A stretch of 64,000 bases of DNA from Acidobacteriota bacterium (GCA_016715115.1 JADKBM010000011.1:1249501-1313500); one strand, 5' to 3'. Positions 1-9,372 are shown, numbered from the stretch's first letter. Made by a program: numbers and translations. The notes: a model not told the origin generated them from the letters alone.

Positions 1-918
1 CTGATCGTCGGCGTGTATGAACTCGTCAGCAAGGCAAACAACAAAACTCTGCGTTATCCGCAGGTACAACCGGTTTCGCCAAACCCATACGAACCTGCAC
101 CGTCCGAAGATCAGGTTCCGATCGATCGGCCGGTCGGATTGACGACGGAAGGCAACGGAACGCCGATCGAATACGACTTTATCGGCACCGGATTTCACGT
201 CGGCGGAGGATTTCTCCTGACGAACCGGCACGTGTTGCGGCCGTGGGAGGACGATGATCTGATCAAGCAGATGATGCGCGACGGCAACGGCAAACCTCGG
301 ATAAAGAAGTTGCTCGTGTATTTCCCGAATTATAAGCAACCATTCCCGCTTGTGGAACGGCAAATTGGCGGACGCCAGGATCTGGCGGTCGCATCGATCG
401 ATCCGGCGAAGATTTCAACTGAGATCCCCGTGCTTCCGTTGGACGCCAGCCCGGATGCGATGACGATCGGCAAAACCGTCGTCTCGATGGGCTATCCGAG
501 CGGTCCGGACCGTTTGCTGGCGATGTTTGACGACACGGAAGCGCGCGGGATAAATGCCAGATGCAACGGACTTCGCCAGTGCATCATCAACTTTTTGGCG
601 CAGAACCTGCGGATCGCACCCTTGTTGACCCAAGGCGCGATAACCGACCTCGATTCCCGGCGCATCGTCCACGACGCAAAGACGGCCGAGGGAGGTTCCG
701 GCGCGCCTGTGTTCGGACAGACAGGCAAGGTGATCGGCGTGAATTTCGGCATATTTACGGAGAATACTGCCGCGAATATGGCCGTCCCGATCAGCTTCGC
801 GATCGATCTTCTCAAGAAATCCGGGTGGAAATCGCCCGAGGAACTCCTCGCGGAATCTCAAAATCAAGCCGCGACCACGCCGCAGTCAAACACCAACACG
901 AAACCCGCCGGGAATTAG
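1..918 (+). CDS. Trypsin-like serine protease (S1/Trypsin_2), 5'-truncated by window edge
   Basis: A chymotrypsin-fold serine protease. The reading frame is open from base 1, so the true start is probably upstream; a GTG at 13 is the first in-window candidate. Numbered from that GTG, the catalytic triad is visible as H73 in TNRHVL, D123 in RQDLAVASID and S229 in GGSGAPVF. The stretch before the His (GTGFHVGGGFLLTNRH) is the usual Trypsin_2 (HtrA/V8-like) signature. No PDZ domain follows; the protein ends in an Asn/Thr/Pro-rich tail. The export signal, if any, would lie outside the window. Substrate unknown. It is followed by an unrelated permease gene. Confidence 0.85.
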   Translation: MIVGVYELVSKANNKTLRYPQVQPVSPNPYEPAPSEDQVPIDRPVGLTTEGNGTPIEYDFIGTGFHVGGGFLLTNRHVLRPWEDDDLIKQMMRDGNGKPRIKKLLVYFPNYKQPFPLVERQIGGRQDLAVASIDPAKISTEIPVLPLDASPDAMTIGKTVVSMGYPSGPDRLLAMFDDTEARGINARCNGLRQCIINFLAQNLRIAPLLTQGAITDLDSRRIVHDAKTAEGGSGAPVFGQTGKVIGVNFGIFTENTAANMAVPISFAIDLLKKSGWKSPEELLAESQNQAATTPQSNTNTKPAGN

Positions 919-1050
919 TTTGGGGTTGCGCCTTCAAAGGCCGCGCGATCTTCGTTCTTTGCTTTTTGTCCATCATTTATCTATCGTGAGAGTTTGGCCT
1001 TCGGCGGCGAAAGCCAGAAGATGGTTGCCAGAGGGCGGAACTCAAAACTA

Positions 1051-2151
1051 ATGGAAAATCTCGTTTTCTCAAATATGCTCCATCGGCCGGCGCGGACGGT
1101 TGTCAGCGTTCTCGGCATCGCGATCGGCGTTTTGCTTATAGTGTTCACGGTCGGGTTATCAAACGGCACGATGCGGGAGCGCGCGACGCGCGAGGCGAAT
1201 GTCGGCGCGGAGATCTTTTTTCGAGGTTCGGGTTCGATCGGGCTGAGCGGCTCGGAAACGCTCCGGCTTCCGGTTGGGCTGAAATCCGAGATCGAAAAGG
1301 TCGACGGCGTCCAAACGGCCGTTCCGATCGGGCAGAACTCGGTCAAGGCCGATTCCGCCACCGGAAGCCGTCTCATCGACGGCGTCAATTTCGACGAATA
1401 TGCTCCGGTTGCGGGTTTGCGCGTTATCGAGGGACGAAAGTTCTCCGACGGCGCCGACGAAGCCGTCATCGACACCGGATTTCAGAAACAGAAAAAATAC
1501 AAGATCGGCGACAAGATCGAGATATGGGAAAAGCCGTTCACGATCGTCGGAACCTATGAACCGGCCGCGGGCGCGCGGGTCAAGGTTTCTTTGGCGCAAA
1601 TGCAGACTCAACTCGGCAGCGAGGGAAAGGCCGCCGCGTTTCTCGTCAAGGTCAAACCCGGCGTCGCGCCCGAGCAGGTTGCCGAACGACTCGGAAAGGC
1701 GTTTCCCGAGAATCAGATACTGCTTACATCGCAGCTCGAAGAGCTTTATATGCAAGGAATTCCGGCGTTGAACGTGTTCTTGAACGTGATCATCGGCGTC
1801 GCCGCCGTGATTTCCGCGCTCGTTATCCTGTTGACGATGTACACGACCGTCACCGAACGCACGCGCCAGATCGGAATTATGAAGTCGCTCGGGATGAGCA
1901 ACCCGAAGATCGCCGGAACGATCGCCAAGGAGGCGCTGCTGCTGAGCTTTTGCGGCATCGTCACGGGAGTTTTGCTGACAGTCCTGTTGAGGTTCGTTCT
2001 GACACGTTTCACGACGCTCGAAGTCGAGATCAGCCCGGTCGTGATCTCGATCACGATGGCCGTCGGCCTGCTCGGCGGCGTCCTCGGCGCCATCTACCCG
2101 GCACTCAAAGCGGCGCGACTCGACGCCGTCGAGGCGCTGAGCTACGAATAG
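1051..2151 (+). CDS. ABC transporter permease, MacB/FtsX type
   Basis: An inner-membrane permease of the MacB/LolE/FtsX superfamily. It has an N-terminal membrane segment directly after the start (ARTVVSVLGIAIGVLLIV), a roughly 200-residue periplasmic MacB-PCD-like region, then three C-terminal membrane segments with the typical FtsX pattern (VTERTRQIGIMKSLGMS after the second segment, and a YPALKAARLDAVEAL end). I chose ATG 1051 because it gives the usual short N-terminus of the family. In-frame starts at 994 (TTG) and 1021 (ATG) are possible and no ribosome site decides. No ATPase or membrane-fusion partner is adjacent, so the transported substrate (lipoprotein, peptide or drug) cannot be named. 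Confidence 0.85.
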   Translation: MENLVFSNMLHRPARTVVSVLGIAIGVLLIVFTVGLSNGTMRERATREANVGAEIFFRGSGSIGLSGSETLRLPVGLKSEIEKVDGVQTAVPIGQNSVKADSATGSRLIDGVNFDEYAPVAGLRVIEGRKFSDGADEAVIDTGFQKQKKYKIGDKIEIWEKPFTIVGTYEPAAGARVKVSLAQMQTQLGSEGKAAAFLVKVKPGVAPEQVAERLGKAFPENQILLTSQLEELYMQGIPALNVFLNVIIGVAAVISALVILLTMYTTVTERTRQIGIMKSLGMSNPKIAGTIAKEALLLSFCGIVTGVLLTVLLRFVLTRFTTLEVEISPVVISITMAVGLLGGVLGAIYPALKAARLDAVEALSYE

Positions 2152-2607
2152 ACCCATATCTCGGCGCTCATACCCGTCTGGCGGACCAAATTCAAAAAAA
2201 CGGGTTCGCTTGCAGGACCTTGGAATGGCTATCGGCGCGGATTCGCGAAGATTCACGGGCAAGACTCGCTGATCGGTAACTTTGAAATACCGGCTTGAAG
2301 GAAATCGGGGGCGGTAACCACAGATGAACACGGATCGGCGGGATAAGATCATCTGTCTTTTCGACCGTAATGGCGCCGAGTTGGTCTCAAATCATCGTTT
2401 TCATCCCGCCCCATCCGTGTTCTGTCAAGAACGGCCTGTCGCTTCAATCAAGCAGGTTTTTCAAAGTTCCCTGATCCGTAATCCAGAATAAACCGCAAGA
2501 GTCACCTTGAGGAAAGAAGACCCAAGACAATCGCGCCCGTCGTGTTTCGGACGGGCGCGATTTCTGTTTAACTCAGCTCCACGAGAATGAGGCATGAAGC
2601 GAAACTT
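2152..2607. other. Intergenic region between convergent genes
   Basis: 456 bases without a convincing gene between two convergent genes. It holds an imperfect inverted pair (about 2326-2346 GAACACGGATCGGCGGGAT and 2403-2422 ATCCCGCCCCATCCGTGTTC) of the 'cacagatgaacacggat' kind often scattered between genes, and a terminator hairpin at its right end. Confidence 0.6.
2529..2562. terminator. Bidirectional terminator hairpin
   Basis: A perfect 13-bp stem AATCGCGCCCGTC / GACGGGCGCGATT with an 8-base loop, flanked by T-rich sequence on the right and A-rich sequence on the left. It sits between two convergent genes and could end transcripts from both sides. Confidence 0.75.
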
Positions 2608-4254
2608 CTACTTCTTGGGGCTCGGACTCGGGCTCGGCGTTGGCGTCGGCGGCGGTTTCGGCATATCCGCCGAGTTGAACCTTGGCAGAAGCTCATCCCG
2701 CATCGCAAGCGCGTAAACCGCAGCGGCGATGACGATCGCCGACTTCTTGACGTCGTCCTCGATGATCCGCTCGTACGTGTCGAGATTCGTGTGCCACGTA
2801 TGCGTCCCGTACTCGATCGGGTCCTGCATCACGCCGATTCCCGGAAGTCCCGCTTGATTGAATGACGTGTGATCCGAACCTCCGAGTCCACGGCTGCGCG
2901 AATTCATCACTCCCATAAAGCCGTAATCGGAGAAAGACGCAAGCGCCTCACGCAGAACCGCGGCCGTTTCCGGCGGACCGAAAACCGACATTCCGCGTGC
3001 CTTGCCCGTGCCCGAATCGATATTGAAATAGCCGCCAAACTTCTCATATCCGGGGAGCGGCGTCTCGAACGATCCAAAGTGCCTCTTCACATAAGCCTGC
3101 GAACCCAGAAGCCCCTGTTCCTCGCCCGACCAGAGCGCCACGCGGACCGTTCGGCGCGGCTTGACGCCGGAAGCCTTCAAAATTCGCGCCGCTTCCATCA
3201 TAATTGCGCAACCGATCGCGTTGTCGGTCGCGCCCGTCGCCGCGTGCCACGAATCAAGATGCCCGCCAAGCATAATGACTTCGTCTTTTCTGTCCGAACC
3301 GGTGATCTCGCCGACGGTGTTGTAGGAAGTCGTTCCGTCCGGAATAACCCGGTTTCGGATATCGAACTCGAGGGCCACCGGCGACCCGCCTTCCGCGATT
3401 CGCCAGATGCGGCCGTAGTCCTCGTTGCGCATTACGACCGTCGGAACCGTCTTTGAAACATCGAAGCTGCGGTTGTTGAAGGCGCGGATCTGGCCGTGCT
3501 CGCGGCCGGCATCGTTGATGCGGACGGCGGCCTTGTTGTCGACGAGGAATTGGTCGAGCTGTTCGGCCACCTGTTGTCCGGTAAGCTGCCCGGGTTGCGG
3601 CGTCGGCGGTTGCGGAAACACCGGCGGCGGCTGTAGCGGCGCGTTCGGGTCGAAGCGCTGCTTGAGCGTCGCGTCGTCAAGCCGTTTCGGGCCCGGCGTG
3701 ATATTGACCGGGATCACGGCCGGCTTGCCGACGAACACCATCTTGCCCTTGATCTGCGATTTGACGGTCGCAAAATAGGCATTTAGCTCATCCTGCGTCG
3801 GCGGGATCTGGAAATTCGGATTGTTCGGGTTCGGTTTCGTCGGAATCTTGAGCAGGAACGCCGGTCCCCGGACCGCCTTCTTCGTTCCCGGCGTCCACGC
3901 GAGAACCTCGAACACAAGCGAATCCTGGACCGGCGACGTTACGAAACCAGATGCCCGCTCGTTCACCCATCCCGGATGGCCGAAATCCCAAGGCTCGAGC
4001 GCGGCGTTTTCGAATCCCCATTTGGTCATCTCGGCGACGGCCCAGTTCGCGGCCGCCTTGTGATTCGGGGAACCCGTCAGACGCGGACCATAGACGTCGG
4101 TCAGAACCTGAAGCGTCCGCATTATCTGGGAGTTTTCCATTCCCTCTTTGCGGATCTTCGCATAAACCTCGTCGCGTTCCTGCGCAAACACCGGCGCAGA
4201 CCCTTGGACGACGAAGGCAACCAACAACAAAAAGACGACAATCGTTTTTCTCAT
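2608..4254 (-). CDS. Secreted M28 family metallopeptidase
   Basis: A zinc-dependent aminopeptidase/carboxypeptidase-like enzyme, exported by an N-terminal Sec signal peptide (MRKTIVVFLLLVAFVVQGSAPVFA). A PA-like insert of about 200 residues precedes the M28 catalytic domain (about 325-520). The two-zinc site can be read: H332 in GGHLDSW, bridging D344 in ATDNAIG, catalytic E378/E379 in SGEEQGLLG, D413 in FNIDSGTG and H488 in WHTNLDTYE. The C-terminus is a Pro/Ser/Thr tail (PPPTPTPSPSPSPKK), probably flexible. It is monocistronic: a terminator lies downstream and repeats lie upstream. The peptide substrate is unknown. Confidence 0.9.
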   Translation of the reverse strand: MRKTIVVFLLLVAFVVQGSAPVFAQERDEVYAKIRKEGMENSQIMRTLQVLTDVYGPRLTGSPNHKAAANWAVAEMTKWGFENAALEPWDFGHPGWVNERASGFVTSPVQDSLVFEVLAWTPGTKKAVRGPAFLLKIPTKPNPNNPNFQIPPTQDELNAYFATVKSQIKGKMVFVGKPAVIPVNITPGPKRLDDATLKQRFDPNAPLQPPPVFPQPPTPQPGQLTGQQVAEQLDQFLVDNKAAVRINDAGREHGQIRAFNNRSFDVSKTVPTVVMRNEDYGRIWRIAEGGSPVALEFDIRNRVIPDGTTSYNTVGEITGSDRKDEVIMLGGHLDSWHAATGATDNAIGCAIMMEAARILKASGVKPRRTVRVALWSGEEQGLLGSQAYVKRHFGSFETPLPGYEKFGGYFNIDSGTGKARGMSVFGPPETAAVLREALASFSDYGFMGVMNSRSRGLGGSDHTSFNQAGLPGIGVMQDPIEYGTHTWHTNLDTYERIIEDDVKKSAIVIAAAVYALAMRDELLPRFNSADMPKPPPTPTPSPSPSPKK

Positions 4255-4847
4255 AATTTGATCGTATTGTTTCGGAATTGCAGAACAGTTTCAAAGACGG
4301 CGAAAACGCCTTCGAGGTTTCAGAAGTTTTCAAAGGTGCGCGGCAATACTTAAACCCTATTTACGCATCCGACGACTTAAGCATTTCCATCTGTCCCTGA
4401 AAGGGATTCAGATAATAGCGTCGGGAGCATCCCGACGACTCGGTTTTAATGATCGGCCGTCCCTTAAAGGGACAAAGGAATCAATCGTTTCTTCCGGCGT
4501 CCCTTTCAGGGACGAAAGGCCTCGTCTTTCGCGCAGTCGTCGGAATGCTCCCGACGCTATTGCCTGCGTGCCTTTCAGGCACGGCCGATTCGTTCGACAG
4601 ACGTTAGGTTCAATTAGGGCAAACAAACGCGCTGCCTGAAGATTCTCTCTCAAGAAACAAATTTTCAAGTGACCGATGCCAAGGGACTTAAATTATCCGT
4701 GTTTTGTCGGCACGCCGTGCGCCCCCCGATTGGACAGCTAATGCACAATCCCGGCTAAATCACCAAGGACACGAAGCTCACACGAAGCGTTTCCGGTTTT
4801 TCTTCGAGCAGTCTCGCGCCAGGCCGCTTCCCACAAAATGTTGATTC
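4255..4847. other. Intergenic region with palindromic element
   Basis: 593 bases between two minus-strand genes. The middle is a composite palindromic element, listed separately. The remainder, including 4600-4847, shows no gene I can support. Confidence 0.6.
4390..4583. repeat. Composite REP-like palindromic element
   Basis: Four small palindromes built on one theme (GTCCCTGAAAGGGA at 4392, GTCCCTTAAAGGGAC near 4451, GTCCCTTTCAGGGAC near 4500, GTGCCTTTCAGGCAC at 4568) surround a long inverted pair: 4415-4440 and 4535-4560 are reverse complements over 26 bases with one mismatch, and each half also contains its own CGTCGGGA/TCCCGACG palindrome. This looks like a REP/REPIN or MITE-like element. 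No transposase of its own is present. Confidence 0.7.
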
Positions 4848-6698
4848 TTATTTCGTTGAAAATCTAAAACTCGACGGAACAAACTCGATCGACACCAATT
4901 CGCCCGAATTCGTCGCGCCGGCAGCGGGTCGAAATGTGACGACGGCCGCCGCCGTTCGGTTCGGCACCCCGCAGCCAAACTCCGCGTTGACCAGTTTGTC
5001 GACATAGGAAGTGAGGAAGATGCCGTCGATCGCCGCGCTCCGGAGTTTGTACGTTCGACCTTCGCTGAGCACCAAAACGATGACCGATGCCGGGGAACAT
5101 TCGACGCGTTCGATGCTCCCGAGTATCCGCGTCTCCTCGGGCGCGGGAATTCGCAGTGCGAGATTGAGCGATTCGTTCAGCGCACGCTCGCGCCGCCGGG
5201 CGATCTCCTCGTCGCTCATCGGCTTGTCGGTGATGCCGTCTACGTCGCGTTCGACCTTGTCTTTCAGCGACGCCAACTGAAGTTCGAGCGAGGTCATCCG
5301 CGTCAGCGTGTTCTCGGCGTAGATCCGCATCCGGTCTGTGCCCGCCGATCGGATCAATCGCAAAAGTGTCCGGCGCGCGCTCGCGAAATCCCGCAGACCG
5401 ATCTGCAGTTCGGCCGCCCGCAGCCGATACCAAAAATTCCCGGGAGCGATCTTGAGGAGGTCCTCCATTCGGTTGTAGGTCTCCAGCAGGTCTTCGCCGC
5501 GAACTGAATTGAGAAAGGCCAGCAACTGATAACTGTCGCCGAAATCCGGGGCGAGCTCGATCGTTCGTTCGAGCAAATTGCGGACCCGGACCGCGGTCGT
5601 CTCGGTAAAACCCGACGACAGGCCGAATTCCGTTGATTCCCGTTTGAGCAGGACGAGCGCAAGCACGAAGTTCGGACGGTAATCGGACGGATCGGCGGCG
5701 ATCGCCGCTTCGAAAGAGTCGATCGCCGCCGCGTACTTTCCCGCCCGTTCGGCAATCAGCCCTTTGATCGTCAGGATTTGCGACGAATTCTCGCCAACGG
5801 AGACCTCGCTTGCGGCCGAATCCCAACGTCCGACCCCGATCAGGATCTCAGCCACCAGACCCCGCCTTTCAAGGTCGCCGACGGTCCGGGTCTTTCCCTC
5901 TGCATTCGGCGCTTTTGTCGGCGGAAATCGAGGAACCGGCGCCGGCTTCACGATTCGTTCGATGTCCGACCGCTGCATTCGATAGCCGTCCGAGAGCGCG
6001 ATCAGGGTCGGCTTTCCAATTTCGATCGTTCTGATGAGCTCCGGGAAATAGTCGATCTTCGAGGTGAGAAGATGTGCGACGATCGAAGCCGATCGCGCGG
6101 CGAAATTCGTTGCCGTCTCGCGCGTCTGGCGATTGTACGAGTAGTGGTCCGTCCCAAACAGGGTCTCAAGCGCGATCGGGCGGCGACTCCCTATCGGATC
6201 GGTCGCGATCTCAGACGGGTCCGCCGCATCGCCAACGAAGCGGATGGATGAGAAATACTCGGCGACTCCAACGCGAAGCCAAGCCGGCATTCTATCGGGA
6301 CCGAACTCGTTGTCGATCAGCAGCATTGCAAAATTGCGAAACGCGTTTCGTCTTGCGGCCGCATCGCCGAACCGGAAAACAATGCACTTCTGCATAACGC
6401 CGTCGACAAAAAAGCTGTCACCTTCGGAGAATCGGCGCAAACTCCCCAAATCGTGAATTGCGAGGATGGTCGTCGGCACGGGTTGCCGAAACTCCCGCTT
6501 CGGATCGAGTTCCCTGAGTTTGCGTCGCAACGCCTCAAACTCGGAGGTGACGCGCTGCAGCTCAATCTCCGAAACATCACCAATGACGCCGAAGTTCTCC
6601 GTTTCGATCCGCAGCCATTTCTCAGTTGCCGACACGCTTAGCGTCCCGCAAAGCAGAAGCAGCAATCCGGCGATCGTGAATGCCTTTGTCCCGAACAT
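4848..6698 (-). CDS. Secreted TPR protein with degenerate peptidase-MA-like N-terminal domain
   Basis: An exported protein of about 616 residues. ATG 6698 is preferred to the upstream TTG at 6707 because it gives a normal signal peptide (AFTIAGLLLLLCGTLSVSA). Residues about 25-240 look like the DUF1570/peptidase-MA-like domain common in acidobacterial TPR proteins: the later motif PAWLRVGVAEYFSS (138-151) corresponds to the usual PxWlxEGlAEyfs. However, the preceding helix, where HExxH is expected, reads AFRNFAMLLIDN (119-130) and lacks the zinc histidines. Residues about 270-480 hold several TPR-like helical pairs (for example AAIDSFEAAIAADPSDYRPN). The tail is unassigned. Probably a scaffold rather than an active protease; role unknown. 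Confidence 0.7.
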   Translation of the reverse strand: MFGTKAFTIAGLLLLLCGTLSVSATEKWLRIETENFGVIGDVSEIELQRVTSEFEALRRKLRELDPKREFRQPVPTTILAIHDLGSLRRFSEGDSFFVDGVMQKCIVFRFGDAAARRNAFRNFAMLLIDNEFGPDRMPAWLRVGVAEYFSSIRFVGDAADPSEIATDPIGSRRPIALETLFGTDHYSYNRQTRETATNFAARSASIVAHLLTSKIDYFPELIRTIEIGKPTLIALSDGYRMQRSDIERIVKPAPVPRFPPTKAPNAEGKTRTVGDLERRGLVAEILIGVGRWDSAASEVSVGENSSQILTIKGLIAERAGKYAAAIDSFEAAIAADPSDYRPNFVLALVLLKRESTEFGLSSGFTETTAVRVRNLLERTIELAPDFGDSYQLLAFLNSVRGEDLLETYNRMEDLLKIAPGNFWYRLRAAELQIGLRDFASARRTLLRLIRSAGTDRMRIYAENTLTRMTSLELQLASLKDKVERDVDGITDKPMSDEEIARRRERALNESLNLALRIPAPEETRILGSIERVECSPASVIVLVLSEGRTYKLRSAAIDGIFLTSYVDKLVNAEFGCGVPNRTAAAVVTFRPAAGATNSGELVSIEFVPSSFRFSTK

Positions 6699-6792
6699 CT
6701 CCGACAATACTAAACGCCCCGGCGGTTATGATACAACGCGAACGGACCGGGTTGCTTTGCCAGCCGGAATCGGGCTGCGTTAAGATGCAACT

Positions 6793-6948
6793 ATGCCAAA
6801 TTCCGGACTTGCCGAGATATATTTCATTGCGGGGATGATGGTCCTGATCCTGATCGTCTGCGCGGCGACGGTTTTCTTCTTCTTCAAGACGTACGCCAAG
6901 GAAAAGCGCGAGAAAGAACGCCGCGAAAGCGAAAAGAAGGCCAAATAG
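6793..6948 (+). CDS. Small single-span membrane protein (51 aa)
   Basis: A short reading frame beginning ATGCCAAATTCCGGAC and ending TAG three bases before the next gene. The predicted 51-residue protein has a short N-terminus, one hydrophobic helix (about 10-31, IYFIAGMMVLILIVCAATVF) and a strongly charged Lys/Glu/Arg tail of about 20 residues, so it should be an inner-membrane protein with a cytoplasmic charged tail. Tight spacing suggests co-transcription with the isochorismatase-like gene. No family recognised. The clear membrane topology and position argue for a real gene, but no strong ribosome site is visible. Confidence 0.55.
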   Translation: MPNSGLAEIYFIAGMMVLILIVCAATVFFFFKTYAKEKREKERRESEKKAK

Positions 6949-6951
6949 CTT

Positions 6952-7506
6952 ATGCATTCGAACATTCTTGATCCCGAAGAAACAACGCTTGTCGTGGTCG
7001 ATTTCCAGGAGGCGTTCCGAAACGTCGTCGCCGATTCGGCCGGTCTCGCGGACCGCGTCGCCACGGTCGTCCGCGGATTCGGCATTCTCGGCTTGCCGAT
7101 CATCGTTACCGAGCAATATCCGAAGGGGCTCGGACGCACGATAACGGAAATACTCGACGTATTGCCGGAATCGGCCGAAATAGTCGAAAAGTCAACTTTC
7201 AGTTCATGCGGCGCGGCGGACTTTCTCGTCGCTTTGAACAAAACCGGCGCCCGTCAGGTCGTCTTGTGCGGTCTTGAAACGCACATCTGCGTCAACCAAA
7301 CGGCGCACGATCTGCTTGATTCGGGTTTTCAGGTTCATCTTTTGACGGACGCCGTGGGTTCGCGTTTCGATCGCGACCGGCGTGTGGGAATCGATAAGAT
7401 CATCGGCAGCGGCGCCGTGCCGTCATCAGTTGAAATGGTCCTTTTCGAGTTGATGCGCGATTCGAAACACGAGCATTTCAAAGCAATCCAGGCACTTGTG
7501 AAATGA
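6952..7506 (+). CDS. Isochorismatase-family cysteine hydrolase
   Basis: A cytosolic hydrolase of the isochorismatase/nicotinamidase superfamily. The catalytic triad is visible: D17 in VVVDFQ, K80 in VEKSTFSS and nucleophile C113 in CGLETHICV; the non-proline segment before the Cys matches the YcaC-like subgroup. 184 residues is normal for the family. Its stop overlaps the start of the downstream amidohydrolase by four bases (ATGA), so the two are translationally coupled and probably act on related amide or carbamoyl substrates. The substrate cannot be told from sequence. Confidence 0.85.
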   Translation: MHSNILDPEETTLVVVDFQEAFRNVVADSAGLADRVATVVRGFGILGLPIIVTEQYPKGLGRTITEILDVLPESAEIVEKSTFSSCGAADFLVALNKTGARQVVLCGLETHICVNQTAHDLLDSGFQVHLLTDAVGSRFDRDRRVGIDKIIGSGAVPSSVEMVLFELMRDSKHEHFKAIQALVK

Positions 7507-9275
7507 ACTCCATCCTGATCAAGAACGGCCGGGTTTTCAGCGGTTTCGACGAGCCTTCGCGGATCGCGAACGTCCTCGTCCGCGACGGACGCGTCGCCGA
7601 GATCTCCGAAAACGCCATTGATGCGCCTGAAACCCGGGTCTTCGATGCGGACGGCAAATGGGTGATGCCCGGCTTTATCGACAACCACACGCATTACGAC
7701 GGCGAAGTTCTCGCCGCTCCCTCGCTCTCAGAATCGGTTCGCCACGGCGTCACCTCGGTCCTGCTCGGCGGTTGCTCCCTGTCGTTCGTTTACGCCGATT
7801 TCGAGGATTGCGCGGATATGTTCACCCGGGTCGAGGCGTTTCCGCGGGAGATCCTTTTCGAATTGCTGAAGGACGGCAAGAACTGGTCGACTCCGGGCGA
7901 ATGGGTGAGCCACATCGAAAGTCTCAAACTTGGCCCGAACATCGCGTCGTTCATCGGGCATTCGGACATCCGTGCGCGCGTGATGGGCATAGACCGCAGC
8001 CTCTCCACGTCGGAACGGCCGACGAACGAAGAGATCTCCGAGATGTCCCGGATGCTCGGGGAGGCGCTCGATGCCGGATTCGTCGGCATCTCGATGCAGC
8101 ATAACCCGTGGGACAAAATGGACGGACGCCATTGGTCGAAACTTCTTCCGGCGACGTATGCCAAGAGCGCCGAACGCCGGGCGCTGACCGACATCGTCCG
8201 TCGCCGCGGCGCGCATCTTCAGGGCGTTCCCGATCTCGTCAACCGCGTTGCGAGTCTTTGGTATATGTTCCAGAGTTCGGCGTTTTTCTGGCGAAAGAGT
8301 CTGCGGACATCGATCGTCGCGATGATGGATCTCAAGGGCGATCCGTACATCTATCCGCTCCTCAGCGGCCTCGCGTCGTTCTTCAACAAAATATGCCGCG
8401 CCGATTTTCGGCTACAGGCGTTCCCGGTGCCGTTCACCGTTTTTGCGAAAGGAATGGATCTCGTCGTTTTCGAGGAATTCCCGACCGGAGCCCTGGCGCG
8501 TCACCTGGCGAACGACCTTGCCAAAAGAAACGCGACCCTGAACGATCCAGAATATCGCCGGAAATTCAAGAAGCATTACAAGAACAAGCTCGCGCCAAAG
8601 GTCTGGCAAAAGGATTTCGGCGACGCATTTGTCGTCGACGCCCCCGACAAAAGTTGGATCGGAAAGTCGTTCACGGAGCTTGCCGACGAGCGCGGCCAGC
8701 ATCCGGTCGACGCGTTTCTCGACATCGTCGTCGACCTTGACAAACAGGTCCAATGGAAAACGACGATCGGCAATCACGATCCGCGGCGTTACAAAAAACT
8801 CTACAACGATCAGAACGGCATCTTCGGGTTCGCCGACTCCGGTGCGCACATCGACAATATGGCGTTCTACAACTTCCCGCTCCGTGTGCTGCGCTACGTT
8901 CAGGAATCACACGAACGCGGTGAACCGTTGATGTCGTTTGAAAAGGCCGTTTGGCGGCTGACAAAAGAGAACGCCGATTTCTTCAATCTCGACGCGGGAA
9001 CCATCGAACCCGGGAAACGCGCGGACATCACGGTCATCGATCCGGCAAAGCTGTCGGACGATGTTCATCAATATCATTCGGCGGAGTTCCTCGGCGGATA
9101 TTCAAGACTGGTGAACCGCAACGATGATGTCGTCGAACTGGTTCTGATCAACGGCAAAGCCGCCTGGGAAAACGGCGGATTCAGCGAATCGTTCGGCAAC
9201 GAAAGATTCGGCGACTTCCTTCACGCTAATCACAACTGCGCGGCGTCGCCCGGTCAAAGCCGAAGTGTCACTTAA
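7503..9275 (+). CDS. Amidohydrolase, N-acyl-D-amino-acid deacylase type
   Basis: A metal-dependent amidohydrolase of the D-aminoacylase/AAD branch: an N-terminal beta-sandwich strand set (ILIKNGRVFSGFDEPSRIANVLVRDGRVAEI), the zinc motif NHTHYDGE (H62, H64), GHSDIR near residue 155, the late motif FADSGAHIDNM containing the conserved Asp, and a C-terminal composite sandwich (GTIEPGKRADITVIDP). 590 residues fits the family. Coupled to the preceding hydrolase by a four-base overlap. Likely to hydrolyse an N-acyl or carbamoyl group; the exact substrate is unknown. Confidence 0.85.
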   Translation: MNSILIKNGRVFSGFDEPSRIANVLVRDGRVAEISENAIDAPETRVFDADGKWVMPGFIDNHTHYDGEVLAAPSLSESVRHGVTSVLLGGCSLSFVYADFEDCADMFTRVEAFPREILFELLKDGKNWSTPGEWVSHIESLKLGPNIASFIGHSDIRARVMGIDRSLSTSERPTNEEISEMSRMLGEALDAGFVGISMQHNPWDKMDGRHWSKLLPATYAKSAERRALTDIVRRRGAHLQGVPDLVNRVASLWYMFQSSAFFWRKSLRTSIVAMMDLKGDPYIYPLLSGLASFFNKICRADFRLQAFPVPFTVFAKGMDLVVFEEFPTGALARHLANDLAKRNATLNDPEYRRKFKKHYKNKLAPKVWQKDFGDAFVVDAPDKSWIGKSFTELADERGQHPVDAFLDIVVDLDKQVQWKTTIGNHDPRRYKKLYNDQNGIFGFADSGAHIDNMAFYNFPLRVLRYVQESHERGEPLMSFEKAVWRLTKENADFFNLDAGTIEPGKRADITVIDPAKLSDDVHQYHSAEFLGGYSRLVNRNDDVVELVLINGKAAWENGGFSESFGNERFGDFLHANHNCAASPGQSRSVT

Positions 9276-9309
9276 TGACGGTTGCCCGCCCGCTGACGCA
9301 GGCGGTACT

Positions 9310-9356
9310 GACCCTTTCGCCTTTTCCCCTTTTGCCTTTTGCCTTTTTCCTTTCTA
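9310..9356. repeat. Short CCTTTTG heptamer tract
   Basis: A pyrimidine-rich tract made of near-repeats of CCTTTTG/CCTTTTC in the gap before the helicase gene. Small and imperfect, but of the same 7-base period as the large arrays at 34.1-34.8 kb. Confidence 0.45.
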
Positions 9357-9372
9357 ATATTCTATTCAACTT

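Noticed and set aside
1159..2352. 397-residue minus-strand frame opposite the ABC permease
   Set aside because: Composition is Arg/Asp/Gly-rich antisense noise typical of GC-rich coding DNA; the plus-strand permease has clear membrane helices.
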